Below are positions 34,924 through 43,267 of a stretch of 50,452 nt of DNA, one piece after another (within the stretch, counting starts at the first letter, position 1; each line of letters opens with the position of its first letter). The translations under genes were made by a program, and so were the position numbers. The notes beneath the pieces were generated by a model. That model was not told where the DNA came from and searched no databases. It was given only the letters and a program-made list of their open reading frames with translations. The DNA lies in contig JAISQI010000020.1 in NCBI GenBank assembly GCA_031274295.1, forward strand, positions 1-50,452, read 5' to 3'. The stretch is from Holosporaceae bacterium. Lineage in GTDB: Bacteria > Pseudomonadota > Alphaproteobacteria > UBA3830.

Positions 34924-35541
34924 ATGCATGAGATTCTCGTTCCGAACGATGAAAATATAAACCGTGTTGTGGACGTTCTCTGTGAAGGAGGAGTTGTTGC
35001 TTTTCCAACGGAGACCGTCTACGGTCTCGGTGCAAATGCCTACAATGATAAAGCCGTTTCTAAAATATTTTCCTATAAAAAACGCCCAAGATCAAAACCT
35101 TTGAGTGTTTGCTATCAAAGTTTTGATAGCGCTTTCGATGATGTGGTGATAGATGAAAGAGCTGTACTTTTAGCGAAAAAATTTCTACCGGGTCCCGTTA
35201 CTATTATACTAAAACGCCGTGCAGATTCGAAGTTATCGCCATTGTGTTCGGCCGAATTAGATACAGTTGGCATAAGAGTTCCGTCTAATCCAATTGCGTT
35301 GGGATTATTGTCTCGATTGCCGTTTCCGCTGGCAGCTCCTAGCGCTAATAGATCAACTCAATCGAGCCCCACCACGGCGCAACATGTCTCTGACAGCCTA
35401 AAAGACAACAAAACCCTGCTTATTTTAAACGGAGGTTGCTGTTCCATCGGCGTAGAATCAACAATTGTTGACCTACCGAATAACAAAGTTACAAGAGTTG
35501 GGGTAATAAGTGAAAAGGAAATTTGGAACGCACTAGGTTAG
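34924..35541 (+). CDS. tsaC: L-threonylcarbamoyladenylate synthase (TsaC/Sua5/YwlC family)
   Basis: Makes the threonylcarbamoyl-AMP used for t6A37 in ANN-reading tRNAs. 205 residues of the YrdC fold: AFPTETVYGLGANA, KKRPRSKPLSV (substrate-binding KxR) and VGIRVPSNP. The APSANRSTQSSPTTAQHV loop and the ST-VDL end of the active site are also present. It lacks the C-terminal Sua5 domain, so it is the short TsaC form. It shares a probable transcript with the preceding lipoprotein. Confidence 0.94.
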   Translation: MHEILVPNDENINRVVDVLCEGGVVAFPTETVYGLGANAYNDKAVSKIFSYKKRPRSKPLSVCYQSFDSAFDDVVIDERAVLLAKKFLPGPVTIILKRRADSKLSPLCSAELDTVGIRVPSNPIALGLLSRLPFPLAAPSANRSTQSSPTTAQHVSDSLKDNKTLLILNGGCCSIGVESTIVDLPNNKVTRVGVISEKEIWNALG

Positions 35542-35549
35542 TCAGTCCA

Positions 35550-36398
35550 CTACAGTTTCGACTGTATGGAAAAGGCAATTAGTATTCCTATTAAAATTAA
35601 AATTAATCCGCCAATTATATAAAGATCTGGAATCTTGTTATAAATGAAAAAATCAAGGATGGTGTTGGGAATTAGCATAACATAAGCAGCCGAAGCTAAT
35701 CCTGAACTCGTAGATAACTTGAACGAATGAATTATGGAGTATTGAGCGATGGCTCCAATTATTCCTCCGCCAAACAGGATGGCTACGTGATGGGGTGTCA
35801 TGGGAACGAACGTCATCAGCACCGGAGGAAGCAATATGGCGATCAAAAACAAATGATGATAGAAAATTATGGTCAATTCGCTCTCCGTGAACGTAAGTCT
35901 TTTGACGATAACTTGATTGAGTGCAGAAATAACTGCTCCGATGGCCGCAAATATTATTCCAAATTGAAATACGCCGCTTCCGGGTCTTAATGCGAGGCAT
36001 ATTCCCGAGAAACCCAAAAGAACTGCAACGGCGTTTTGGGCATGAAATTTTTCTTTTAATATGAGCACACTCAATGGAATTACGAATACATAGGCCGTTA
36101 ATCCAATAACGAATACATCTGTCATGCTGGAATAGTTATAGGCGCACATAAAGACGTATGTTCCGCAAGACGCCAGCGCAGATCTAAAAATGTTTTCTTT
36201 GAAGCGCAGGGTTTTCAAGGGATTACATCCCGAATAAAAGGCAAGTAATAAAAAAGGAATAAATCGGAAAATTGTGCGCAGAAAAGTAACTTGATGCACG
36301 CTGTAAAACTGCATTGAGTGTTTCATTATTGCATCTGAAAATGAATAAAGACAAACGCCTAAAACAAAAAAAAGGTATCCTTGTTTTTTACTATCCAC
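35550..36398 (-). CDS. EamA/DMT-family transporter
   Basis: 282 residues with about ten hydrophobic helices in two EamA repeats. SDAIMKHSMQ and FLRTIFRFIPFLLLAF lie in the first half, and ALNQVIVKRLTFTESELTIIFYHHLF opens the second. The family exports or exchanges metabolites, and in rickettsias members include S-adenosylmethionine transporters; the substrate here is not readable. The start is GTG with GGAG eight bases upstream. It follows ybaB by 37 bases, where recR usually stands. Confidence 0.88.
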   Translation of the reverse strand: MDSKKQGYLFFVLGVCLYSFSDAIMKHSMQFYSVHQVTFLRTIFRFIPFLLLAFYSGCNPLKTLRFKENIFRSALASCGTYVFMCAYNYSSMTDVFVIGLTAYVFVIPLSVLILKEKFHAQNAVAVLLGFSGICLALRPGSGVFQFGIIFAAIGAVISALNQVIVKRLTFTESELTIIFYHHLFLIAILLPPVLMTFVPMTPHHVAILFGGGIIGAIAQYSIIHSFKLSTSSGLASAAYVMLIPNTILDFFIYNKIPDLYIIGGLILILIGILIAFSIQSKL

Positions 36399-36435
36399 AA
36401 AATTTTCTCCGGACCTCTGGATTGTACAACGAGAA

Positions 36436-36753
36436 TCAGGGCATTTTCATTCCCGGCGGAAGAAAGCTTCCCATTTGTTCCGACATCTTTGTTTCGAGTT
36501 TTGATTTTGCATCGTTAAATGCCGCCACAATTAAATCTGATACTATCTCTGCTTCGTCAGGATGCAATAATTTTGGGTCAATGGTTAGTTTTTTTATCTC
36601 TACTTTTCCACTGATAACAACTGTAACCATTCCTCCGCCGGAAGTTCCAGTGATTTCTAATTCATTCATTTTATTTTGAGCTTCCATGAGCTTTGCTTGC
36701 ATTTGCTGAGCTTGTTTCATCAATTGGTTTATATTGTTCATATTATTACTCAT
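36436..36753 (-). CDS. ybaB: Nucleoid-associated protein YbaB/EbfC
   Basis: 105 residues from the ATG at 36753, chosen over a frame 12 codons longer because it gives the family start MSNNMNNINQLMKQAQQMQAK. The core has LEITGTSGGGMVTVVISGK and KKLTIDPKLL. The protein dimerises and binds DNA. It sits 13 bases after dnaX, as in most bacteria. Confidence 0.93.
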   Translation of the reverse strand: MSNNMNNINQLMKQAQQMQAKLMEAQNKMNELEITGTSGGGMVTVVISGKVEIKKLTIDPKLLHPDEAEIVSDLIVAAFNDAKSKLETKMSEQMGSFLPPGMKMP

Positions 36754-36766
36754 ATGTATTATCCCT

Positions 36767-38026
36767 TTACATCTGCTCCACTTTCGCATTGGAGAACATT
36801 TTTAAAGCCTCGTCAACCAGAGATTCGGACTCTCCATTGCTATTTATATATGATGTATTTTCATTTTTTAAGAGAGGTTTAGGGGTATTTTTTGTAATTC
36901 CATCTATTAATTCCTGTAAATCCGGTAACTCTGAAACATAGGCGATGCGAATCAAAATCATTTCAAGAACTATTTCCGGACGATCGCAAAATTTTAATTC
37001 CTCAACGCCTTTCAGGAGCATTTGCCAAATTCTGGACGTCGAAGCCAATGAAACTTTCTCCGATAGTTTGTTTAATTTCGCAAATGAACTCTCGGATACG
37101 ATCAACTCCAATGGAGGTATGTTAGCCTTTATACACGTTAGCAGGTGAATGCAATCTATCAAGGAATTGATAATTTTCATGCTGGAGGCATTGCCTTTGA
37201 CCATTTCTCTATATTTCCTGACGGTTGATTTTATATCCGCAGAAAAGATCAATTTTAGTAGATCCATGACATCGTCTTCGTCCGAAAGATTCAACATATC
37301 TCTTATGTCGCCGTAGGATAGTTTGTTGTTTTCAGATATGTTGATCGCTTGGTCAAGAATAGAGAAACTATCGCGAATAGAACCGTCAGCCGCTCTGGCG
37401 ATCAGGGAAAGCACCTCCGCATCGGCTATGACATTTTCCTGATTGCAGACCGAAGATAGATGCTGAGCGATCAGGTCGGCGTCCACTCTTTTTAAATCGA
37501 ATTTTAAAACGCGGGATGTTATGGTTTCTGGAATTTTATAGGTTTCTGTCGTTGCAAACAAAAATTTCACGTGAGCCGGGGGTTCTTCCAGCGTTTTTAA
37601 AAGAGCGTTGAAGGCGCTTTTGGAAAGCATGTGAACTTCATCAATGATAAAAATTTTAAACTCTCCGGTAGTTGGCCTGTATCTGCTGGATTCTATAATT
37701 TCTCGAACATCATCCACTCCGGTATTACTGGCGGCGTCTATTTCGATGACGTCAATTTGATTATCGAGAGCAAAATTCAAACATGATTCGCATTTACAGC
37801 AGGGTTCTGGATCATTAGGAGAATGATTTTCACAGCGAAACGCTTTAGCAAGAATTCGTGCAATCGTCGTTTTTCCTATTCCGCGAGTACCAGAGAACAA
37901 TAGCGCAGATCCCAGCCGATTTTTCTGTATACCTCGGGTAATTATTTTGATGGTCATATCCTGCCCAACAACATCACTAAATCTTTGGGGTCTGTATTTT
38001 GTCGCAAGCGGAATATATGTGCTCAT
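36767..38026 (-). CDS. dnaX: DNA polymerase III subunit gamma/tau, compact form
   Basis: Clamp-loader ATPase. Walker A GTRGIGKTT, the zinc module CCKCESC, Walker B IFIIDEVHML and the sensor region (DGSIRDSFSILDQA) are all present. Domains I-III end at about residue 360. The ~150-200-residue tau part that contacts the replicase and helicase is nearly absent. After a short linker the protein ends SLVDEALKMFSNAKVEQM, which resembles the extreme C-terminus of alphaproteobacterial DnaX. The protein therefore looks internally shortened rather than simply truncated (419 residues). It is preceded by SRP RNA. Confidence 0.95.
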   Translation of the reverse strand: MSTYIPLATKYRPQRFSDVVGQDMTIKIITRGIQKNRLGSALLFSGTRGIGKTTIARILAKAFRCENHSPNDPEPCCKCESCLNFALDNQIDVIEIDAASNTGVDDVREIIESSRYRPTTGEFKIFIIDEVHMLSKSAFNALLKTLEEPPAHVKFLFATTETYKIPETITSRVLKFDLKRVDADLIAQHLSSVCNQENVIADAEVLSLIARAADGSIRDSFSILDQAINISENNKLSYGDIRDMLNLSDEDDVMDLLKLIFSADIKSTVRKYREMVKGNASSMKIINSLIDCIHLLTCIKANIPPLELIVSESSFAKLNKLSEKVSLASTSRIWQMLLKGVEELKFCDRPEIVLEMILIRIAYVSELPDLQELIDGITKNTPKPLLKNENTSYINSNGESESLVDEALKMFSNAKVEQM

Positions 38027-38038
38027 GTCCTCTCTTTT

Positions 38039-38135
38039 CCAAACAGGAGACAGCCGACCCGTCCGTTCTTCACTACGGCTGCTTTCTTCCGAATCTGACC
38101 GGGTTCGTGCTTCTGAACGTCCAGCTGTCCGTTTT
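38039..38135 (-). ncRNA. ffs: Signal recognition particle RNA (4.5S type)
   Basis: On the minus strand the conserved domain IV hairpin is plain: GGTCAGATTCGGAAGAAAGC then AGCC, with the GGAA tetraloop and both symmetric and asymmetric internal loops. The outer stem AAACGGACAGC pairs with GGCTGTC...TGTTT, giving about 97 bases. Position directly upstream of dnaX is usual. Ends are accurate to a few bases. A TATTAT -10-like box stands just upstream. Confidence 0.92.
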
Positions 38136-38206
38136 GAATAATAGCAAAACTAATGTTTTAACGATAGATGTATGCATTTGAATTAAGATATTTGTTGATC
38201 AGTGGA

Positions 38207-38539
38207 CTAACTGAAAAACGACTTAGATTCTTCAAATGAAGAAGATATTTTCAATATCTTATCGAATCCGCTCATTTTAAAGACGGCAAATATTTTTTCA
38301 GGCATATCTATGAGAACAAGAGTTCCTTTGGAAGCCGTTAATTTTTTTCCTGCCATTAGAACAACCCTTAGTCCTGCGCTGGATATATAATCGATATCGC
38401 TGAAACGGATTGCTATTTTGCTATTGGAATTGATGGCTTCCATGACTCCGTCTTCAAAGGCTTTCGCCGTCGATGTATCTACTCTACCTACTGGGGTTAT
38501 AATAGTTATCCCTTCTTCTGTTGAAGTTTTAATTTCCAT
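38207..38539 (-). CDS. STAS-domain anti-sigma-factor antagonist (RsbV/SpoIIAA type)
   Basis: 110 residues, a single STAS domain. The phosphorylatable serine lies in DIDYISSAGLRVVL, and the N-terminal strand pair GITIITPVGRVDTSTA is typical. In partner switching the unphosphorylated form binds the kinase and frees its target. GGAG stands seven bases before the ATG. It overlaps the kinase gene by 11 bases. Confidence 0.93.
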   Translation of the reverse strand: MEIKTSTEEGITIITPVGRVDTSTAKAFEDGVMEAINSNSKIAIRFSDIDYISSAGLRVVLMAGKKLTASKGTLVLIDMPEKIFAVFKMSGFDKILKISSSFEESKSFFS

Positions 38540-38957
38540 GATTTTTCTCCTTATTATAAATCGCTACCGTAACGCTCAATTGATTTTTACCGTTAATTCT
38601 CGAATATTCGACAATTTCCGACAGTTGTTTCACTATAAAAATGCCCAATCCGCCGACCTTTCTTTCTTTTAATGAAGAGCTCACGTCTGGATCTGTGCTG
38701 ATCAACGGATCGAAAGGTATTCCGTTATCCACTAACCTTATAATAATATAATTTCCGCTTTTCTTTATTTCTAAATTAAATTCATGATCATTACCGTCTG
38801 GATACGCGTAGTTAATAACGTTGGTGACGATTTCGTCGAGTATCAAAACAATATCGTGATACTTTTTTTCGGGAATGTCATTTTTTTCACAAAACTTCTT
38901 AGCTTTGTCGCATACTTTGTTTATTTCTTCGATATTGTTTTTTATTTTAATCAACAT
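38529..38957 (-). CDS. Serine kinase / anti-sigma factor (RsbW/SpoIIAB type, GHKL fold)
   Basis: 142 residues with the GHKL ATP-binding boxes: N box LDEIVTNVINYAY, G1 VDNGIPFDP and G2 VGGLGIFIVKQL. It would phosphorylate the STAS protein and hold a target, classically a sigma factor. It overlaps both neighbours by 11 bases, so the three proteins are made together. No alternative sigma factor gene is in the window. Confidence 0.92.
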   Translation of the reverse strand: MLIKIKNNIEEINKVCDKAKKFCEKNDIPEKKYHDIVLILDEIVTNVINYAYPDGNDHEFNLEIKKSGNYIIIRLVDNGIPFDPLISTDPDVSSSLKERKVGGLGIFIVKQLSEIVEYSRINGKNQLSVTVAIYNKEKNHGN

Positions 38958-40122
38958 GAGGGGTTATCCTTAACCTGTATTTCAAGCATAAAGTTGTAAT
39001 ATCGTCCGACTGTGGAGCACCTTTTGTAAAATCTCTGATCGATTCTATCAAGGCCTTAGTTAACAAATTGGGAGACGCGCTAGAGCTATTTTTAAGAACT
39101 TCTGAAAAGCGATTATTATCGTACTCTTCTCCATTTTTGTTAGCCGCTTCGGGAACGCCGTCGGTGTAAAGCAAAATCATTTCTCCGGGAGAAAAATGGT
39201 AAGTGTTATTAACAAACTCAGTATCTTCAAAAATCCCAAGAGCCATTCCGGGATCACATTTCAGAAATTCCGGTTCTTTGTTGGGTCTTATTACGGCAAT
39301 TGGCAGATGTCCAGCATTTGTGTAAACCATTTCATTCTTTTCCGTATCAACTATGCCATATATGGCCGTGACAAACATCGAAGTAACGTTGTCGCCGCAT
39401 AGAGTTTTGTTTACATTATCAAAACATTCGGCTGGAGATGAATAAATTTTTGAAAACGATTTAATCAATGTTTTGGCTATTAGCGCAAACATAGCAGCTG
39501 ACACATTTTTTCCAGATACGTCAGCCATAACTATTCCCAACTTAGTTTCACTAAGCCAAAAAAAATCGTAAAAATCTCCTCCAACTTCCGCTGCAGATAT
39601 GGAATCCGCCCAAATTTCTATACTACCTTTTTTTAACGTATTTCCTGGCAGAATACTTTTCTGCAGCTTTGCCGATACATCCAATTCGTCTGAAATGGCC
39701 GATAGTTTTTTATTGGCTGCTTCTACCTGCTTAAGTCTTTCCACAACATTTGCTGTTTTTTCTAGTGTATCGCTAAAGTCTTTGAAATCTATAGGTTTTA
39801 TAACGAAATCATGAGCGCCGCCACGCATAACAGCCCTTAATGTATTTATATCTCCATAAGCGGATATAACAATGGATCTCATTAGGGGATATTCTTTTCG
39901 TAGCGAAGAAATAAAACCTATACAGTCTGTGCCGGCAACGTTAATGTCAGATATAAAAATGTCGAAAGTTTGCTGATTTAGCAGATTTAAAGCTTCTTCA
40001 GTACATTTTGCAAAAAAAAACTTATAGCTTCCATCTATAATTTGATGGCGAAATTTTTGTTGAAAAAGATCCTGCGTATCCTCTTCATCGTCTAAAACTA
40101 AAATTTCTGCTAGAGTTGCCAC
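38947..40122 (-). CDS. Response-regulator serine phosphatase (REC-PP2C, RsbU/RssB-like)
   Basis: 391 residues. The REC domain (about 1-125) has the acid pocket LDDEED, phospho-acceptor Asp in FISDINVAG, Ser in VISAYGD and Lys in VIKPID. A coiled-coil linker (about 125-160) is followed by a SpoIIE-type PP2C phosphatase with AEVGGDFYDFF, GIVMADVSGKNVSAAMF, GHLPIAVI and LYTDGVPEA. It should dephosphorylate the STAS protein when its receiver is phosphorylated. No partner histidine kinase lies nearby. First gene of the three-gene cassette. Confidence 0.95.
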   Translation of the reverse strand: MATLAEILVLDDEEDTQDLFQQKFRHQIIDGSYKFFFAKCTEEALNLLNQQTFDIFISDINVAGTDCIGFISSLRKEYPLMRSIVISAYGDINTLRAVMRGGAHDFVIKPIDFKDFSDTLEKTANVVERLKQVEAANKKLSAISDELDVSAKLQKSILPGNTLKKGSIEIWADSISAAEVGGDFYDFFWLSETKLGIVMADVSGKNVSAAMFALIAKTLIKSFSKIYSSPAECFDNVNKTLCGDNVTSMFVTAIYGIVDTEKNEMVYTNAGHLPIAVIRPNKEPEFLKCDPGMALGIFEDTEFVNNTYHFSPGEMILLYTDGVPEAANKNGEEYDNNRFSEVLKNSSSASPNLLTKALIESIRDFTKGAPQSDDITTLCLKYRLRITPHVD

Positions 40123-40182
40123 TTAATTCTTCCTCAAAAGATGATATAATCCCCCATGGTTACATAAAAAAGTTTAAAAATT

Positions 40183-40872
40183 ATGAATATTTCCAAATGT
40201 GTTAGAGAAGTGGTATTCGATAGCGAGACAACGGGACTTAATTATGAAGATGGCGATCGCATTATTGAGATTGCATGTGTCGAATTGGCAAACCACGTCC
40301 CGACAGGCAATGTCTATCAGACCTATATTAATCCTCAAAGAGATGTCCCCAAAAGCGCAACAGCGATCCACGGAATCACAAATGACCTGTTGACCGATAA
40401 ACCGCTTTTCCACGAAATAGTCGACGATTTTTTGGACTTTGTAAAAGACTCCAAACTCGTTATTCATAACGTAAAATTCGATCTGGGATTTCTAAACAGT
40501 GAATTGAGAAAAATTAATAAACCATTATTTAGCATAGAGAATACCATCGATACTCTTGAAATCTCACGGAAAAAATTTCCGGGAATGCCTGTAAATTTAG
40601 ATGCTCTATGCAGAAAATTTGAGATAGATCTTTCTTCACGTACCGTACATGGCGCTTTGGTTGACAGTAAATTACTTGCAGAAGTGTACATCAATTTGCT
40701 GGGCGGTCGTCAAAGCGGTCTTTCTTTTGCGACCGAAACGTCCAGTGGTATTAACCCTCCTGAAAAAAACCGTAAAACATACGAAGTAAGACATTTTCCT
40801 CCATCCCAAGAAGAAATATCCATGCATGCGGAATTCTTGAAAGGTTTAAACTCCCCTTTGTGGAACGAGTAA
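40183..40872 (+). CDS. dnaQ: DNA polymerase III subunit epsilon
   Basis: Proofreading 3'-5' exonuclease. The exonuclease motifs read DSETTGL (usual DTETTG), HGITNDLL, HNVKFDLGFLN and HGALVDSKLLAEVY, keeping the acidic residues and the His. 229 residues is normal. A TATAAT at 40145-40150, 32 bases before the ATG, fits its -10. The stop is shared with the next start as TAATG. Confidence 0.95.
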   Translation: MNISKCVREVVFDSETTGLNYEDGDRIIEIACVELANHVPTGNVYQTYINPQRDVPKSATAIHGITNDLLTDKPLFHEIVDDFLDFVKDSKLVIHNVKFDLGFLNSELRKINKPLFSIENTIDTLEISRKKFPGMPVNLDALCRKFEIDLSSRTVHGALVDSKLLAEVYINLLGGRQSGLSFATETSSGINPPEKNRKTYEVRHFPPSQEEISMHAEFLKGLNSPLWNE

Positions 40873-41744
40873 TGAGAAGATTTTCAAGTCACGCAAAGTG
40901 GATTTTGTCCGGCGAACATTCCGTAGTACGAGGGAAAAAAGCCATAGCGTTTCCTTTGAAAAATTATAAAAATTCCATTACTTTTGAAAAAAGCGATCAT
41001 TTTCGTATTTCAGCCAGTCAAGAATATTCAAAGGAAACTATCATGTCCTTGCTGAAAGAAGCGTCGAATTTTTTAAAAATTTCACTGGAAAAGATTTCCG
41101 GCCATATCGGAATGAAGAGTGACATTCCAATGAAGGCGGGATTGGGGAGTTCCGCTGCAATTTGTGTAAATATAGCGAACATATTCAGACATTTTGGATT
41201 TTGCGATGATGTATTGAACTTGGCGCGGCATCTTGAAAATAGATTTCATAAAAAAAGCAGCGGACTGGATGTAACGGTGGTGTTTGAAAACAAACCAATA
41301 ATCTTTAAGGAAAACAAGCTTTCCGAATTTCTAGAACCCGGCTTCTGGCCGCCTATGATTCTCACATATTCGGGAGAAAAGTCAATAACCTCCAGTTGCG
41401 CGACAATCATTGGAGAAATTTTTCTAAAAAATGAAAAGTTAGCTCTTGAATTAGATGAGCAAATGGATTCGGCGTCCAATTTATGCGAGGAAGCTTTAAA
41501 AAACTCAGATTTTTATAAATTAAAAGATGGTATTACACTGGGAGGAGAAATTTTTCACAGATGGGGATTATGTAATTCTTCCATGAATCTTCATATAAAT
41601 AAGCTTTTATCGTGCGGGGCTCGAGCAGCAAAACCGATCGGCTCAGGATTGGGTGGTTATATTTTAAGTCTGTGGGAAGAAAATCCCATAAAATTGCTCA
41701 ACAGTTCTTCCGCGCCATTTGAAAGTCACTGCATCCAAATTTAA
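40872..41744 (+). CDS. GHMP kinase resembling mevalonate kinase
   Basis: 290 residues from the ATG at 40872, which overlaps the dnaQ stop (TAATG); a GTG four codons upstream is the alternative. The N-terminal motif HAKWILSGEHSVVRGKKAIA matches mevalonate kinase (K-ILFGEHAVV-GKPAIA). The ATP loop SDIPMKAGLGSSAAICVN and catalytic-Asp region SSGLDVTVVFE follow, and KPIGSGLGGY closes the fold. Mevalonate kinase phosphorylates mevalonate on the way to isopentenyl diphosphate. No other pathway gene is in view, and most Alphaproteobacteria use the MEP route, so the substrate could also be another small alcohol. Confidence 0.8.
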   Translation: MRRFSSHAKWILSGEHSVVRGKKAIAFPLKNYKNSITFEKSDHFRISASQEYSKETIMSLLKEASNFLKISLEKISGHIGMKSDIPMKAGLGSSAAICVNIANIFRHFGFCDDVLNLARHLENRFHKKSSGLDVTVVFENKPIIFKENKLSEFLEPGFWPPMILTYSGEKSITSSCATIIGEIFLKNEKLALELDEQMDSASNLCEEALKNSDFYKLKDGITLGGEIFHRWGLCNSSMNLHINKLLSCGARAAKPIGSGLGGYILSLWEENPIKLLNSSSAPFESHCIQI

Positions 41745-41793
41745 CCAGCAAAAAATGTTTCGGTCCGAAAATTGCGGGTTTTTAAGCGGTCGT

Positions 41794-43062
41794 CTATCGC
41801 CTCTTTGCAAACGGCAACATGAAAATTCCACTGATCGGAAACAGCGAAGCTATCAATATGGAATAAAGAGAAGAGTTTATTATTATCATTAAACAAAAAG
41901 AAAACGCCGTTATCCCCAAGATAATTTTAAAAAACTTTTGAGAATCTATATTGATTTTTATGAAAGCTAGACAGCACATGGCATAAACCATTAGAAAAAT
42001 TTCTACTGAAAAATTTATTATGCTGCTTATCTGTTCGGATAAATTTTGATTTTTCGATAGAATTAATATCGGAATCATCCCAATACTGCTGATCAGAACG
42101 CTAATATATGGAGACAGATTCTTATTTTTTTTTGCAAAAAATGCCGGAAGAAGCTTTTCCTGAGCCAAACCTAGAGATATTTGCGCTGAAGATAGAGTCC
42201 AGGCGTTGGATGTGCCAACCATTATTATGAAAGTGATCATCGATATAAATATCGATGTATTTTTACCCAGCACGAGATTGATCGCATCCACATAGGGAGA
42301 CTTACTGACGGCGAGCACATTTCCTGGAATTACTCCCATTACCGAAAGATTGTTGATAAAGTAGATGGTGGCAACGCCTAATGTGCCAATAATTATCGCC
42401 CGGGGGATGGTTTTTGACGGATTTTCCACAACGCCAGCCGGAGTTGTCGCGCATTCCACGCCGATAAATCCCCAAAAAGACTCCATTGTTACAATTATAG
42501 CCAAATTGATCGCAGAGAAATCTGAATATTTAGGTGATATGGATATATTATGGGAATCAAAGTTACAGAAAAGTATTAGCGGAACTAAAACAAATGGAAT
42601 AAATTTCAACAGAGCAAGAACTGACTCTACTTTTCCCGCGAGATTAACGCTTTTGCAGTTAATGGCCGTAATTACGCACAGTAATGCGATTTCCAATAGC
42701 AGATATATATATTGAGGCGTATTGTTTTCTAAAAATACGCTTAAACTCGCAACCGCCGCAATGATAACGACCGACGTACTTGTCCAGGATACGAGCCAAT
42801 AGGTCCAGCCTACAAAGAACCCGATTGTTTTACCAAATACCCGCTCAACATAGACATGAGGGCCTCCCGTTTGCGGAAACTTTGAGCATAATTCTGCGAA
42901 AATAAAAGCGAGCAACATGGCTCCGGAACCGGCAATGCACCATCCAAAAACTCCAAACATTCCGAACGGAGCTAAAGTAGCGGGCAATACAAATATTCCC
43001 GAGCCAATCTGACTTCCGAAAACAATCGCCAATACGGCGCCAAATCCCATTTTTTTAGACAT
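41794..43062 (-). CDS. APC-superfamily amino-acid permease
   Basis: 422 residues from the ATG at 43062; the longer frame would use TTG. About 12 hydrophobic helices. Helix 1 has GSQIGSGIFVLPATLAPFG, the substrate-backbone loop GSGIF typical of AdiC/PotE-type exchangers. FPQTGGPHVYVERVFG follows, and VTMESFWGFIGVECATTPAGVVENP forms helix 6. Likely an amino-acid or polyamine antiporter/importer, but the substrate cannot be read. It is convergent with the mevalonate-kinase-like gene, 49 bases away. Confidence 0.93.
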   Translation of the reverse strand: MSKKMGFGAVLAIVFGSQIGSGIFVLPATLAPFGMFGVFGWCIAGSGAMLLAFIFAELCSKFPQTGGPHVYVERVFGKTIGFFVGWTYWLVSWTSTSVVIIAAVASLSVFLENNTPQYIYLLLEIALLCVITAINCKSVNLAGKVESVLALLKFIPFVLVPLILFCNFDSHNISISPKYSDFSAINLAIIVTMESFWGFIGVECATTPAGVVENPSKTIPRAIIIGTLGVATIYFINNLSVMGVIPGNVLAVSKSPYVDAINLVLGKNTSIFISMITFIIMVGTSNAWTLSSAQISLGLAQEKLLPAFFAKKNKNLSPYISVLISSIGMIPILILSKNQNLSEQISSIINFSVEIFLMVYAMCCLAFIKINIDSQKFFKIILGITAFSFCLMIIINSSLYSILIASLFPISGIFMLPFAKRR

Positions 43063-43267
43063 CGTCAATTCCAAATTATAAAAATCGGCGGATTATAGAA
43101 CAAATGTTCTTCAAAAATCAATTGTTCTGTTGAAAATAGTAATTTTTATAATTGGCCTGTCAAGTAACTCACGATTATTTTTAGACAATAATTTTTACCC
43201 CATAATTAATTATTTTTTAATTTTGTCGCATTAAAATTGCTAAATAATGCAAAACAGGAGATAAAAA

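Noticed and set aside
38027-38181. Short plus-strand frames upstream of dnaX
   Set aside because: The stretch is SRP RNA on the other strand.
41745-41793. TTTCGG-T-CCGAAA palindrome as a terminator between the kinase-like and permease genes
   Set aside because: The one-base loop cannot form and no adequate T-run follows the closed stem.
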